Below, in pieces: positions 28,783 through 38,030 of a stretch of DNA of 64,000 bases. Under the pieces are notes generated by a model. That model made no database searches, was not told where the DNA came from, and was given only the letters and a program-made list of their open reading frames with translations. Each line of letters starts with the position of its first letter. The stretch's first letter is position 1. A program made the position numbers and the translations under genes. This DNA is from Agrococcus carbonis (GTDB taxonomy: Bacteria > Actinomycetota > Actinomycetes > Actinomycetales > Microbacteriaceae), in NCBI RefSeq assembly GCF_900104705.1, contig NZ_LT629734.1, forward strand, positions 2,480,001 to 2,544,000, read 5' to 3'.

Positions 28783-29532
28783 ATGACCGATTTCAACCAG
28801 TCGCCCAAGCTCCAGCTGCTCCCCGCCATCGACGTCGCCGACGGCAAGGCGGTGCGCCTCACGCAGGGCAAGGCCGGCACGGAGACGTCGTTCGGCAGCC
28901 CGGTCGACGCGGCCGAGGACTGGGTGCGCCAGGGCGCCGAGTGGATCCACCTCGTCGACCTCGACGCCGCCTTCGGTCGCGGCGACAACCGCGGCGTCAT
29001 CAAGAAGGTCATCAAGGCCGTGAAGGGCCGCGTGCAGGTCGAGCTCTCCGGCGGCATCCGCGACGAGGCGTCCCTCGAGGCGGCGCTCGCCACGGGCGTC
29101 AAGCGCATCAACCTCGGCACCGCCGCGCTCGAGAACCCCGAGTGGACCGCGGCGGTCATCGCCGAGTACGGCGACCAGATCGCGGTGGGTCTCGACGTGC
29201 GCGGCACGACGCTCGCCGCGCGCGGCTGGACGCAGGACGGCGGTGACCTGTGGCACGTGCTCGACCGGCTCGAGGCGGCGGGCTGCAGCCGCTACGTCGT
29301 GACCGACGTCACGAAGGACGGCACGCTCAAGGGCCCGAACCTCGAGCTCCTCAAGCAGGTCGCGGAGCGCACGCAGAAGCCGATCGTCGCCTCGGGCGGG
29401 GTCTCGAGCCTCGACGACATCGCGGCGCTGCGCGAGCTCGTGCCGCACGGCGTCGAGGGCGCGATCGTCGGCAAGGCGCTCTACGCCGGAGCCTTCACGC
29501 TCGTCGCGGCGCTGGACGTCGCGGGCAGCTAG
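28783..29532 (+). CDS. priA: HisA/PriA phosphoribosyl isomerase
   Basis: 249 residues, TIM barrel isomerising ProFAR to PRFAR in histidine synthesis. Catalytic Asp in [15 protein letters not shown] and the second Asp in [15 protein letters not shown]. Phosphate loops ELSGGIRD and ASGGVSS. In actinobacteria this enzyme (PriA) usually also performs the TrpF reaction of tryptophan synthesis; dual activity here is inferred from lineage and from the V/R-rich loop [11 protein letters not shown], not proven. Confidence 0.93.
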   Translation: MTDFNQSPKLQLLPAIDVADGKAVRLTQGKAGTETSFGSPVDAAEDWVRQGAEWIHLVDLDAAFGRGDNRGVIKKVIKAVKGRVQVELSGGIRDEASLEAALATGVKRINLGTAALENPEWTAAVIAEYGDQIAVGLDVRGTTLAARGWTQDGGDLWHVLDRLEAAGCSRYVVTDVTKDGTLKGPNLELLKQVAERTQKPIVASGGVSSLDDIAALRELVPHGVEGAIVGKALYAGAFTLVAALDVAGS

Positions 29533-29540
29533 GCGCCGCC

Positions 29541-30377
29541 GTGAGCCGCGAGGCCGACTCGGCGGGGCGGCCCTGGGAGGGGCGCTCGTTCCAGCACCAC
29601 GACACGGCGTACGCCGACGACGACGGCTCGGCGCCGGCGGGCTACCTCGAGTCGGTGCGCAGGCTCGCCGCGGGGGAAGCCGGCCGCGCGGGCGTCGTCG
29701 AGGCGCTGCGCGGCGAGCGACTCCTCGTGCCGCTCCTCGCTGCGGCGGGGGAGACGGGCCTCGACGAGCGCGGCCGCACGATCGACAAGACGCAGGAGCT
29801 CTCGATCGTCACGGTCGCAGGGCCCGACGGCGGCGCGATCCTGCCGATGTTCTCGCACGTGCAGGCGATGCAGGCGTGGAACGCCAAGGCGCGCCCCGTG
29901 CCGACGAGCGTGCAGCGCGCCGCCGCAGCGGCGCTCGACGGTCCCGCGCGCGTCGTCGTCGACCCGGGCGCCGAGAGCGAGTTCGTGCTGAGCCGCTCCA
30001 TGCTCGAGGCCCTGCTCGCGGATGCGCCGTGGACGTGGGGCGTCGAGGACCCGGGCGTGCACGCGGTCGTCCTCGCCGCGATGTTCGCGCAGCCCGCCGT
30101 GGAGGCCGTCGTGCTCGCCACGGGCGACCCCCGCTCCACGCTCGCCGGCGCCGACCTCGAGGTGCACGCGCTCGTCGGCGCGGCCGCGGACGAGCACGAC
30201 GCACCTGCGCAGGTGCAGCGCGCGGTCGCGGCGATCGGCGAGGCCGACGTCGTGCGCGAGCGCATCGCGAGCCTCGCGGTGCGCGTGCACCGCTGGGACG
30301 GGGGAGCGGTGCGCGTCCCGCTCGCGGCCGAGGCGACCCTCGCGCTGACGCGGGCCGATTGGGCAGCCCGCGCCTGA
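29541..30377 (+). CDS. SseB family protein
   Basis: 278 residues, SseB N-terminal-like domain protein, function unknown. Visible conserved stretch is RLLVPLLAA...[27 protein letters not shown] (given in parts), typical of the family, followed by [18 protein letters not shown]. The C-terminal half is actinobacteria-specific. Starts with GTG 8 nt after priA and ends 4 nt from the convergent DUF1844 stop; both stops lie in the palindrome CTGAGCGCTCAG (30374-30385). In other actinobacteria SseB-like genes also precede infC. Confidence 0.88.
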   Translation: MSREADSAGRPWEGRSFQHHDTAYADDDGSAPAGYLESVRRLAAGEAGRAGVVEALRGERLLVPLLAAAGETGLDERGRTIDKTQELSIVTVAGPDGGAILPMFSHVQAMQAWNAKARPVPTSVQRAAAAALDGPARVVVDPGAESEFVLSRSMLEALLADAPWTWGVEDPGVHAVVLAAMFAQPAVEAVVLATGDPRSTLAGADLEVHALVGAAADEHDAPAQVQRAVAAIGEADVVRERIASLAVRVHRWDGGAVRVPLAAEATLALTRADWAARA

Positions 30378-30381
30378 GCGC

Positions 30382-30741
30382 TCAGACGACCGAGCCGGTG
30401 AACTTCTCGCCCGGGCCCTTGCCCGGCGCATCCGGGATCGTGCTCGCCTCGCGGAAGGCGAGCTGCACCGAGCGCAGGCCGTCGCGCAGCGGCGCGGCGT
30501 GGATGCTGCCCACCTCGGGCGCCGCCGCCGTCACGAGCCCGGCGAGGGCGTTGATGAGCTTGCGCGCCTCGTCGAGGTCGAGCTGCTGCTCGGGGTCGTC
30601 GGCGAGGCCGACCTTGACCGCCGCGGCGCTCAGGAGGTGGATCGCGACGGTGTTGATGAGCTCGACCGCCGGCACCTCCGCGATGTCGCGAGCCTCGGCG
30701 AGGCCGTCGTCGTGATGGGTGTGCTCGGCGGCGTCGGACAT
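30382..30741 (-). CDS. DUF1844 domain-containing protein
   Basis: 119 residues. DUF1844 is a small family found beside infC in actinobacteria. Features: an acidic/His-rich start ([13 protein letters not shown]), then [25 protein letters not shown] and [23 protein letters not shown] forming two amphipathic helices. Cytoplasmic, function unknown. ATG 30741 chosen with GGGAGAAG upstream. Its 5' end diverges from infC, so the two promoters share about 220 bp. Confidence 0.85.
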   Translation of the reverse strand: MSDAAEHTHHDDGLAEARDIAEVPAVELINTVAIHLLSAAAVKVGLADDPEQQLDLDEARKLINALAGLVTAAAPEVGSIHAAPLRDGLRSVQLAFREASTIPDAPGKGPGEKFTGSVV

Positions 30742-30771
30742 CGCGTTCTTCTCCCGAAGGGTTGTCTCTGG

Positions 30772-30777
30772 TAGGCT
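30772..30777 (+). promoter_or_regulatory. -10 box of the infC operon
   Basis: TAGGCT; predicted start near 30784 gives a leader of about 180 nt before infC. No convincing -35. Confidence 0.45.
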
Positions 30778-30783
30778 TCTGCA

Positions 30784-30964
30784 GGTTTCGGGCATTCGCC
30801 CGGAGGTGAAAGAGGAGCAATCCCACCCGCAGCCGTCTCCAGGCTACCGGGTCTGCAGCACCAGGCGCCCGTCGCCGCAGGTGCTGAGCCGCGCGGCACC
30901 GCTCGCGTTCCGGCTCCTCTCTCGCCGTGCACCAGCACACAGCACCAACGAGAAGGAGCCCGCG
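30784..30964 (+). promoter_or_regulatory. Structured 5' leader of infC-rpmI-rplT
   Basis: No gene. GGCTCCT (30912-30918) pairs with AGGAGCC (30954-30960), extended by TCTCG/CGAGA with one bulged C: 12 bp that bury the infC ribosome site AAGGAG (30953-30958). Upstream, GGTGCTG (30880-30886) can pair either with CAGCACC at 30856-30862 (nested with GGCG/CGCC) or with CAGCACC at 30940-30946 in the loop of the first hairpin, which would be a pseudoknot. This suggests feedback by L20 or IF3 on translation; the mechanism is inferred. Confidence 0.55.
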
Positions 30965-32014
<1,050 letters not shown>

Positions 32015-32023
32015 GAGAGAAGA

Positions 32024-32218
32024 ATGCCCAAGCAGAAGACGCACTCCGGTGCGAAGAAGCGCTTCAAGGTCACCGGCAGCGGCAAGATCCGCAAGCAGCA
32101 GGCTGGCATGCGCCACAACCTCGAGGTGAAGTCGTCGGTCCAGACGCGCCGCCTCAACAAGGACAAGGTCCTGGCCCCCGCCGACGCCAAGACCATCAAG
32201 AAGCTGCTCGCCCGCTGA
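32024..32218 (+). CDS. rpmI: 50S ribosomal protein L35
   Basis: 64 residues, full length. Canonical [20 protein letters not shown] start and [19 protein letters not shown] end. ATG 32024 follows GGAGAGAAG, in which the infC TAG stop is embedded. Part of infC-rpmI-rplT. Confidence 0.98.
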   Translation: MPKQKTHSGAKKRFKVTGSGKIRKQQAGMRHNLEVKSSVQTRRLNKDKVLAPADAKTIKKLLAR

Positions 32219-32255
32219 CGCGCGCGACGAAGAAGACAGAAGAGGGAACAGACTC

Positions 32256-32651
32256 ATGGCACGTGTCAAGAGGGCCGTCAACGCCGCCAAGAAGCGCCGC
32301 GTCATCCTGGAGCAGGCCGAGGGCTACCGCGGGCAGCGCTCGCGCCTCTACCGCAAGGCGAAGGAGCAGCTCCTCCACTCGCACGTCTACGCGTTCCGCG
32401 ACCGCAAGGCGAAGAAGGGCGACTTCCGCCGCCTGTGGATCCAGCGCATCAACGCCGCCGCTCGCCAGAACGGCCTGACGTACAACCGCCTCATCCAGGG
32501 CCTCGGCCTCGCGGGCATCGAGGTCGACCGCCGCATGCTCGCAGACCTCGCGGTCAACGAGCCCGCCACGTTCGCGGCGCTCGTCGAGTCGGCCAAGTCG
32601 GCGCTCCCCGCCGACACCTCGGCGCCGAAGTCGGACGCCTCGGCGGCCTGA
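32256..32651 (+). CDS. rplT: 50S ribosomal protein L20
   Basis: 131 residues. [20 protein letters not shown], the [16 protein letters not shown] helix and [20 protein letters not shown] are diagnostic. Early 23S-binding assembly protein and, in E. coli and B. subtilis, repressor of this operon, so the leader upstream of infC is its likely target. C-terminus carries about 10 extra Ala/Ser-rich residues. Confidence 0.98.
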   Translation: MARVKRAVNAAKKRRVILEQAEGYRGQRSRLYRKAKEQLLHSHVYAFRDRKAKKGDFRRLWIQRINAAARQNGLTYNRLIQGLGLAGIEVDRRMLADLAVNEPATFAALVESAKSALPADTSAPKSDASAA

Positions 32652-32652
32652 C

Positions 32653-33462
32653 ATGCTCGACAGCCCCCGCGCGCCCCGCGTGCGTGAGGCTGCCAGGCTC
32701 CAGCAGCGAGCAGCCCGGTCTCAGACCGGGCTGTTCCTGTTGGAGGGGCCGTCCGCCCTCGACGAGGCCGTGCGCTGGCAGCCGCAGCACCTCGTCGAGG
32801 TCTTCGCGACCGACGCCGCGCGCGAGCGCCACGCCGCGCTGCTCGGCGCCGCGTCGGCGCACGCGCCCGTCACCGCCGTCTCCGAGCGCGCGCTCGCCGC
32901 GATCGCCGACACCGTCCGCCCCCAGGGCATCGTCGCCGTCGCCAAGCAGGCGCCGGTCTCGCTCGATGCCGCGATCGCCCGCGCCGCCGCCGCTCCGCAT
33001 CCGCTCGTCGCGATCCTCCACGAGGTGCGCGACCCGGGGAACCTCGGCACGATCCTCCGCGCGGCCGACGCGGCTGGCGCATCCGCCGTCGTCGTCACGG
33101 CCAACTCGGTCGACCCCTACAGCCCCAAGGTCGTGCGCTCCACGACCGGATCGCTCTTCCACGTCGACCTCGCCGTCGGTGCGAGCACGGCGGATGCGGT
33201 GGGTGCCGCGCGCGCGGCCGGCCTGCAGGTGCTCGCCGCCGACGTGTCGGGGGAGGAGCTCACCGCGATCCAGGCCGAGGGCGCGCTCGCCGCGGGGACC
33301 GCATGGCTCTTCGGCAACGAGGCGCGCGGCCTCGACGCCGCGACCCTCGCGCTCGCCGATCGCACGGCGCGGCTGCCGGTCTACGGCGAGGCGGAGTCGC
33401 TCAACCTCGCGACCGCCGCATCCGTGTGCCTCTACCAGAGCGCCTTCGCGCAGCGCGCCTGA
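32653..33462 (+). CDS. TrmH/SpoU family RNA 2'-O-methyltransferase
   Basis: 269 residues. N-terminal substrate-binding domain (FLLEGPSALDEA) and C-terminal SPOUT knot with motif 1 LHEVRDPGNLGTILRAADAAG, motif 2 WLFGNEARGL and motif 3 LPVYGEAESLNLATAASVCLY. Methylates a ribose in rRNA or tRNA; which one is unknown. ATG 1 nt after rplT, so co-transcribed, as in many actinobacteria (before pheS). Confidence 0.94.
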   Translation: MLDSPRAPRVREAARLQQRAARSQTGLFLLEGPSALDEAVRWQPQHLVEVFATDAARERHAALLGAASAHAPVTAVSERALAAIADTVRPQGIVAVAKQAPVSLDAAIARAAAAPHPLVAILHEVRDPGNLGTILRAADAAGASAVVVTANSVDPYSPKVVRSTTGSLFHVDLAVGASTADAVGAARAAGLQVLAADVSGEELTAIQAEGALAAGTAWLFGNEARGLDAATLALADRTARLPVYGEAESLNLATAASVCLYQSAFAQRA

Positions 33463-33474
33463 GCGCGGTCGCGC

Positions 33475-33492
33475 TGTCCCCCATGTAAGGGG
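33475..33492 (+). terminator. Weak hairpin after the rRNA methyltransferase gene
   Basis: CCCC...GGGG stem flanking CATGTAA about 15 nt past the stop; too short to be sure. Confidence 0.25.
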
Positions 33493-33566
33493 CTCCGGGT
33501 AACCGTTTCGTTGCGATCGCCGTCGTCCGGGCCCGATCTGCGGGCTGACCATGGTTGTATGAGGCC

Positions 33567-34304
33567 ATGCAGCCCCTTGTCGAGCTCGACCACGTCAACA
33601 AGCACTACGGCGAGCTCCATGTCCTCAACGACATCAACGTCACCATCCCCAAGGGCCAGGTCGTCGTCGTCATCGGCCCCTCGGGATCGGGCAAGTCGAC
33701 GTTCTGCCGCGCGATCAACCGCCTCGAGACGATCGATTCGGGCGAGATCCGCATCGACGGCACGCCGCTGCCCTCGGAGGGACGGGCGCTCGCGCAGCTG
33801 CGGGCCGATGTCGGCATGGTGTTCCAGTCGTTCAACCTCTTCTCGCACAAGACGATCCTCGACAACGTCACGCTCGGGCCGATCAAGGTGCGCGGCAAGA
33901 GCCGGAAGGCGGCCGAGGAGCACGCGATGCACCTGCTCGAGCGCGTCGGGATCGCGAACCAGGCGAACAAGATGCCCGCGCAGCTCTCGGGCGGCCAGCA
34001 GCAGCGCGTCGCCATCGCCCGCTCGCTGGCGATGGAGCCGAAGCTCATGCTCTTCGACGAGCCCACGAGCGCGCTCGACCCGGAGATGATCAACGAGGTG
34101 CTCGACGTCATGGTCGAGCTCGCGAAGGGCGGCATGACGATGGTCACCGTCACGCACGAGATGGGATTCGCGCGCAAGGCCGCCGACCGCGTGCTCTTCA
34201 TGGCGGACGGCAAGGTCATGGAGGACTCGACTCCGGAGTCGTTCTTCACGGACCCCCAGACTTCGCGCGCGAAGGACTTCCTCTCGAAGATCCTCACGCA
34301 CTGA
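33567..34304 (+). CDS. gluA: Glutamate-type ABC importer, ATP-binding protein
   Basis: 245 residues, polar amino acid ABC ATPase. Walker [10 protein letters not shown] at 37-45, Q-loop MVFQSFNLF, signature [19 protein letters not shown], Walker [16 protein letters not shown] and H-loop VTHEMGFAR. First gene of gluABCD. ATG 33567 preferred to the TTG at 33555, since the family starts near [19 protein letters not shown] 6 nt upstream may be its -10. Confidence 0.93.
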   Translation: MQPLVELDHVNKHYGELHVLNDINVTIPKGQVVVVIGPSGSGKSTFCRAINRLETIDSGEIRIDGTPLPSEGRALAQLRADVGMVFQSFNLFSHKTILDNVTLGPIKVRGKSRKAAEEHAMHLLERVGIANQANKMPAQLSGGQQQRVAIARSLAMEPKLMLFDEPTSALDPEMINEVLDVMVELAKGGMTMVTVTHEMGFARKAADRVLFMADGKVMEDSTPESFFTDPQTSRAKDFLSKILTH

Positions 34305-34346
34305 TCCGTCCAGTCCCACACATCCCACCACTGAAGGAGAAGCACC

Positions 34347-35279
34347 ATGCGCAGCAAGAGCAAGGTCACGCTCGGCGTGGCCGCACTCGCGGTCTTCGCG
34401 CTGACCGCGTGCGGCGGCCCCGCGGGCACGACGTCGTCCGACCCGGCCGACGAGCCGGCAGAGCCCGGCGCCGCGAGCGGCGAGCACCCCTACGGCCTCG
34501 AGGTCGCGGAGTCGCCCGAGTTCGAGGCGGGCACCACGATGGCGGAGTTCGCCGAGGCGGGCGCCATCACCATCGGCACGAAGTTCGACCAGCCGCTGTT
34601 CGGCCTCGTCGGCCCTGACGGCAACCCGGAGGGCTTCGACGTCGCCGTCGGGTCGCTGATCGCCGCAGAGCTCGGCATCCCCTTCGAGAACATCGACTGG
34701 GAGGAGACGGTCTCCGCCAACCGCGAGACGTTCATCGAGAACGGCAACGTCGACATGGTCGTGGCGACGTACACGATCAACGACGCGCGCAAGGAGAAGA
34801 TCGACTTCGCCGGCCCGTACTACGAGGCTGGCCAGGCGCTCATGGTGCAGGCGGGCAACCCCGAGGGCATCACCGGCCCGGAGGACGTCGCGGGCCTCGC
34901 GGTCTGCTCGGTCGAGGGCTCGACGCCGGCCGGCCGCATCGTCGACGAGTACGGTGCGCAGCTGCAGGCGACGGACACCTACTCCAACTGCCTCGACCCG
35001 CTGCGCAACGGCCAGGTCGTCGCGGTCACGACCGACAACGTGATCCTCGCCGGCTTCGTCGACCAGAACCCGGGTGAGTTCGAGCTCGTCAACGACGGTG
35101 AGACGTTCACCTCGGAGCCCTACGGCATCGGCATCACGAAGGGCGACGACGCCTTCCGCGCCTGGATCAACGACGTCCTCGAGGAAGCTGTCGCCGACGG
35201 CACCATGGCGTCGCTGTGGGAGCAGACGGCGGGCACGGTGCTGCCGACGCCCGAGTTCCCGGCGCCCGACCGCTACTGA
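34347..35279 (+). CDS. gluB: Glutamate ABC transporter substrate-binding lipoprotein
   Basis: 310 residues. Lipoprotein signal peptide with lipobox LTAC (lipidated Cys about residue 22). The mature part is a type-3 periplasmic-binding fold: IGTKFDQPLFGLVGPDGNPEGFDVAVG, the domain hinge around FAGPYYEAGQALMV and the C-terminal NPGEFELVNDGETF...YGIGI strand. Similar to C. glutamicum GluB. Preceded by GAAGGAGAAG. Confidence 0.93.
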   Translation: MRSKSKVTLGVAALAVFALTACGGPAGTTSSDPADEPAEPGAASGEHPYGLEVAESPEFEAGTTMAEFAEAGAITIGTKFDQPLFGLVGPDGNPEGFDVAVGSLIAAELGIPFENIDWEETVSANRETFIENGNVDMVVATYTINDARKEKIDFAGPYYEAGQALMVQAGNPEGITGPEDVAGLAVCSVEGSTPAGRIVDEYGAQLQATDTYSNCLDPLRNGQVVAVTTDNVILAGFVDQNPGEFELVNDGETFTSEPYGIGITKGDDAFRAWINDVLEEAVADGTMASLWEQTAGTVLPTPEFPAPDRY

Positions 35280-35293
35280 TCGACACCCGTGAC

Positions 35294-35323
35294 CCGGATG
35301 CGGGGGCTTGCCCCCGCATCCGG
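35294..35323 (+). promoter_or_regulatory. Strong intercistronic hairpin between gluB and gluC
   Basis: Perfect inverted repeat CCGGATGCGGGGGC / GCCCCCGCATCCGG separated by TT (13 bp with a CTTG loop). No U-tract. Such hairpins after binding-protein genes typically protect the upstream mRNA end and reduce read-through, giving more binding protein than permease; inferred. Confidence 0.7.
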
Positions 35324-35341
35324 TGACCGGATGAGGGACTG

Positions 35342-35989
35342 ATGGAAGCACTCTTCGAGAACGGCCCCCTGTGGGTGCAGGGCATGCTGGCGACCCTGCT
35401 GCTGACCGGCGCCACCACGCTCTTCGGCCTGCCGATCGGCATCCTGCTCGCCGGCATGCGCGTCTCACCCGTCGCCGCGCTGCGCGTCGTCGCGACGGTG
35501 TGGACGGAGGTCGCGAGGAACACGCCTCTGACGCTCGTGTTCTTCTTCACGGCATTCGTGCTCCCGAAGCTCGGCATCATCCTCGACTTCCAGGTGGGTG
35601 CGATCATCGCGCTCACCTACTACACGAGCGCGTTCTTCGCCGAAGCGGTGCGCTCGGGCATCAACTCCGTACCCATGGGCCAGGCGGAGGCGTCGCGGTC
35701 CATCGGCCTCGGCTTCGGGCAGACCATGGCGCTCGTCGTGCTGCCTCAGGCGTTCCGCAGCGTGCTGCCGCCCCTCATCAACGTCATCATCGCGCTGGTC
35801 AAGAACACCTCGGTCGCGATGGGCTTCTTCGTCTTCGTGCTGGTGTCGGTCGCCTACCGCCTCTCCAACAGCTACGGCGACCAGGCGCTGCAGATCTTCA
35901 TCGGCATCGCCCTCAGCTACCTGATCATCACGGTGCCGCTCGGCCAGTTGGTCGACCACCTCGAGCGCAAGTGGAGCGTGCAACGATGA
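35342..35989 (+). CDS. gluC: Glutamate ABC transporter permease GluC
   Basis: 215 residues, HisM/GlnP-type permease with about five membrane helices (first at about 8-35). EAA loop: GQAEASRSIGLGFGQTMALVVLPQAFRS (in parts), with the FFTAFVLPKLGI and YTSAFFAEAVRSGI segments of the family. ATG 35342 directly follows the hairpin and a GAGGGA site. Overlaps gluD by ATGA. Confidence 0.93.
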   Translation: MEALFENGPLWVQGMLATLLLTGATTLFGLPIGILLAGMRVSPVAALRVVATVWTEVARNTPLTLVFFFTAFVLPKLGIILDFQVGAIIALTYYTSAFFAEAVRSGINSVPMGQAEASRSIGLGFGQTMALVVLPQAFRSVLPPLINVIIALVKNTSVAMGFFVFVLVSVAYRLSNSYGDQALQIFIGIALSYLIITVPLGQLVDHLERKWSVQR

Positions 35990-36927
35990 GCGGCTCCGTC
36001 CTCTTCGACGCCCCGGGGCCTAACGCCATCCGGCGCTCCCGCATCCTCTCGATCGTCTTCGCCGTCGTCGCGGTTGTCGCGCTCGTGCTGGCGGTCTACC
36101 AGCTCTGGCTCGGCGGCGCCTTCTACCAGGATCGGTGGGACATCTTCGCGCGCGAGGAGCTGTGGTTCGGCGCGCGCGGGCTGATGGTCGGCCTCGGCAC
36201 CACGCTCTCGATCGCCGGCATCGCCGCAGTCGGCGCGATCGTGCTGGGAATCGTGCTCTCCATCCTGCGCAACGCCTACAGCCCGTGGGTGCGCATCCCG
36301 GTCACGATCGTGCTCGAGTTCTTCCGCGGCATGCCGGTGCTGCTGATGATGCTGTTCATCCTCATCGTCTTCGCGTCGGGCGCCTACTGGGCCGTCGTGT
36401 GGGCGCTGATCGTGTACAACGGCGCGATCATCGGCGAGGCGCTGCGGGCGGGCATGAAGTCGCTGCCCAAGGGCCAGCGCGAGAGCGGTCTCGCCATCGG
36501 GCTGACGCCGCTGCGCACCACGCTCGAGATCGAGCTCCCGCAGGCCTTCCGCATCATGCTGCCGATCATCCTGGCGCAGCTCATCGTGCTGCTGAAGGAC
36601 ACCTCGCTCGGCTACATCGTGGGCTCGCCCGAGATCATCCGCATCGGCCGGCAGCTCGTCGACTTCTACGACCGGCAGGGCGGCCCCTACGCGCTGTCCA
36701 TGTTCTTCGTGCTGCTGGCGGTGTTCCTCGGCATCAACCTGACGCTCTCCTGGCTCGTGCGGGTGCTCTCGCGCAGGCTGACGCGGCCGCGCCGTGGCGG
36801 GCCCAACCTCGACGGTTCGAAGACCGAGGCGATCCCGGTGTCCACGACCGCGATGCGCACGGCACGCACGACCGATGCCGAAGATCCCACGAAGCTCCCG
36901 GGAGCGAGCGGCACGCTCGGAGGCTGA
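35986..36927 (+). CDS. gluD: Glutamate ABC transporter permease GluD
   Basis: 313 residues. N-terminal helix (about 20-45), external loop, then four or five helices; EAA loop GQRESGLAIGLTPLRTTLEIELPQAFR in parts, and FFRGMPVLLMMLF. About 45 residues after the last helix (RRGGPNLDGSKTEAIPV onwards) are a Thr-rich cytoplasmic tail seen in some actinobacterial GluD proteins. ATG 35986 overlaps the gluC stop. Confidence 0.93.
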   Translation: MSGSVLFDAPGPNAIRRSRILSIVFAVVAVVALVLAVYQLWLGGAFYQDRWDIFAREELWFGARGLMVGLGTTLSIAGIAAVGAIVLGIVLSILRNAYSPWVRIPVTIVLEFFRGMPVLLMMLFILIVFASGAYWAVVWALIVYNGAIIGEALRAGMKSLPKGQRESGLAIGLTPLRTTLEIELPQAFRIMLPIILAQLIVLLKDTSLGYIVGSPEIIRIGRQLVDFYDRQGGPYALSMFFVLLAVFLGINLTLSWLVRVLSRRLTRPRRGGPNLDGSKTEAIPVSTTAMRTARTTDAEDPTKLPGASGTLGG

Positions 36928-36971
36928 GGCCCCTCCGGTCGTTCGTCGCCGAGGACGTCTTCGCGCGTCGG

Positions 36972-36977
36972 TAGGAT
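36972..36977 (+). promoter_or_regulatory. -10 box of pheS (leaderless)
   Basis: TAGGAT ends 6 nt before the pheS GTG at 36984. Confidence 0.55.
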
Positions 36978-36983
36978 CGTCTG

Positions 36984-38030
36984 GTGCCACAACCCGACGA
37001 CAACGCCGACCTCGGCGCGCGCGTCGACGCCGCGGTGACCGCGGCGCTCGCCGCCATCGAAGCCGCCACCACGACCGCCGAGCTGCAGGCCGCGAAGGCC
37101 GCCCACAACGGGCAGGGCAGTGCGCTCGCCGCCCTCAACGGCAGCCTGCGCGACATCGCGCCCGAGGATCGCAAGGCCGCCGGCCAGGTCATCGGCGCCG
37201 GGCGCGGCCGCGTCGCCGAGGCGATCGCCGCCCGCCAGGGCGAGCTCGCCGCCGCCGAGGAGGCCGCGCAGCTCGAGGCCGAGCGGGTCGACGTGACGGC
37301 CCTGCCGCGCCTGCGCACCGCCGGTGGGCGGCATCCGCTCACGATGCTCGTCGACGAGATGAGCGACGTCTTCGTCGGAATGGGGTGGGAGGTCGCCGAG
37401 GGCCCCGAGCTCGAGCACGAGTGGTACAACTTCGACGCCCTCAACGTCGACCCCGACCACCCCGCGCGCGGCGAGTCCGACACCTTCTACGTCGCGCCGA
37501 TGGACCGGCACATGGTGCTGCGCACGCAGACGAGCCCCGTGCAGGCGCGCTCGATGCTCAGCCGCGAGCTGCCGCTGTACATCGTCTCGCCGGGCCGGGT
37601 GTACCGCACCGACGACATCGACGCGACCCACCTGCCCGTCTTCACGCAGATCGAGGGCCTCGCGGTCGACAAGGGCATCACGATGGCGCACCTGCGCGGC
37701 ACGCTCGAGCACCTCGCGCGCACGATGTTCGGCGAGGAGGCGAAGATCCGCCTGCGCCCCAACTACTTCCCCTTCACCGAGCCGAGCGCCGAGATGGACG
37801 TCTGGCATCCCGGTGCCCGCGGCGGTGCCCGCTGGATCGAGTGGGGCGGCTGCGGCATGGTCAACCCGAACGTGCTGCGCGCCGCCGGGATCGACCCCGA
37901 CGTCTACACCGGCTTCGCCTTCGGCATGGGCATCGAGCGCACCCTGCAGTTCCGGTACCAGCTCGACGACATGCGCGACATGATCGAGGGCGATGTGCGC
38001 TTCACCGAGCAGTTCGGGATGGTGATCTGA
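36984..38030 (+). CDS. pheS: Phenylalanine-tRNA ligase alpha subunit
   Basis: 348 residues, class II synthetase. N-terminal coiled coil (1-90), motif 1 around HPLTMLVDEMSDVFVGMGWE, motif 2 LPLYIVSPGRVYRTDDIDATHLPVFTQIEG (in parts), motif 3 GFAFGMGIERTLQFRY. Charges tRNA-Phe as an alpha2beta2 tetramer with PheT. The pheT start codon follows the stop directly. Confidence 0.97.
   Translation: MPQPDDNADLGARVDAAVTAALAAIEAATTTAELQAAKAAHNGQGSALAALNGSLRDIAPEDRKAAGQVIGAGRGRVAEAIAARQGELAAAEEAAQLEAERVDVTALPRLRTAGGRHPLTMLVDEMSDVFVGMGWEVAEGPELEHEWYNFDALNVDPDHPARGESDTFYVAPMDRHMVLRTQTSPVQARSMLSRELPLYIVSPGRVYRTDDIDATHLPVFTQIEGLAVDKGITMAHLRGTLEHLARTMFGEEAKIRLRPNYFPFTEPSAEMDVWHPGARGGARWIEWGGCGMVNPNVLRAAGIDPDVYTGFAFGMGIERTLQFRYQLDDMRDMIEGDVRFTEQFGMVI

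Noticed and set aside
30719-30964. Long N-terminal extension of IF3 (ATG 30719)
   Set aside because: The frame lies in the promoter and structured leader and has no similarity to IF3; ATC 30965 has an ideal ribosome site and the conserved N-terminus follows.
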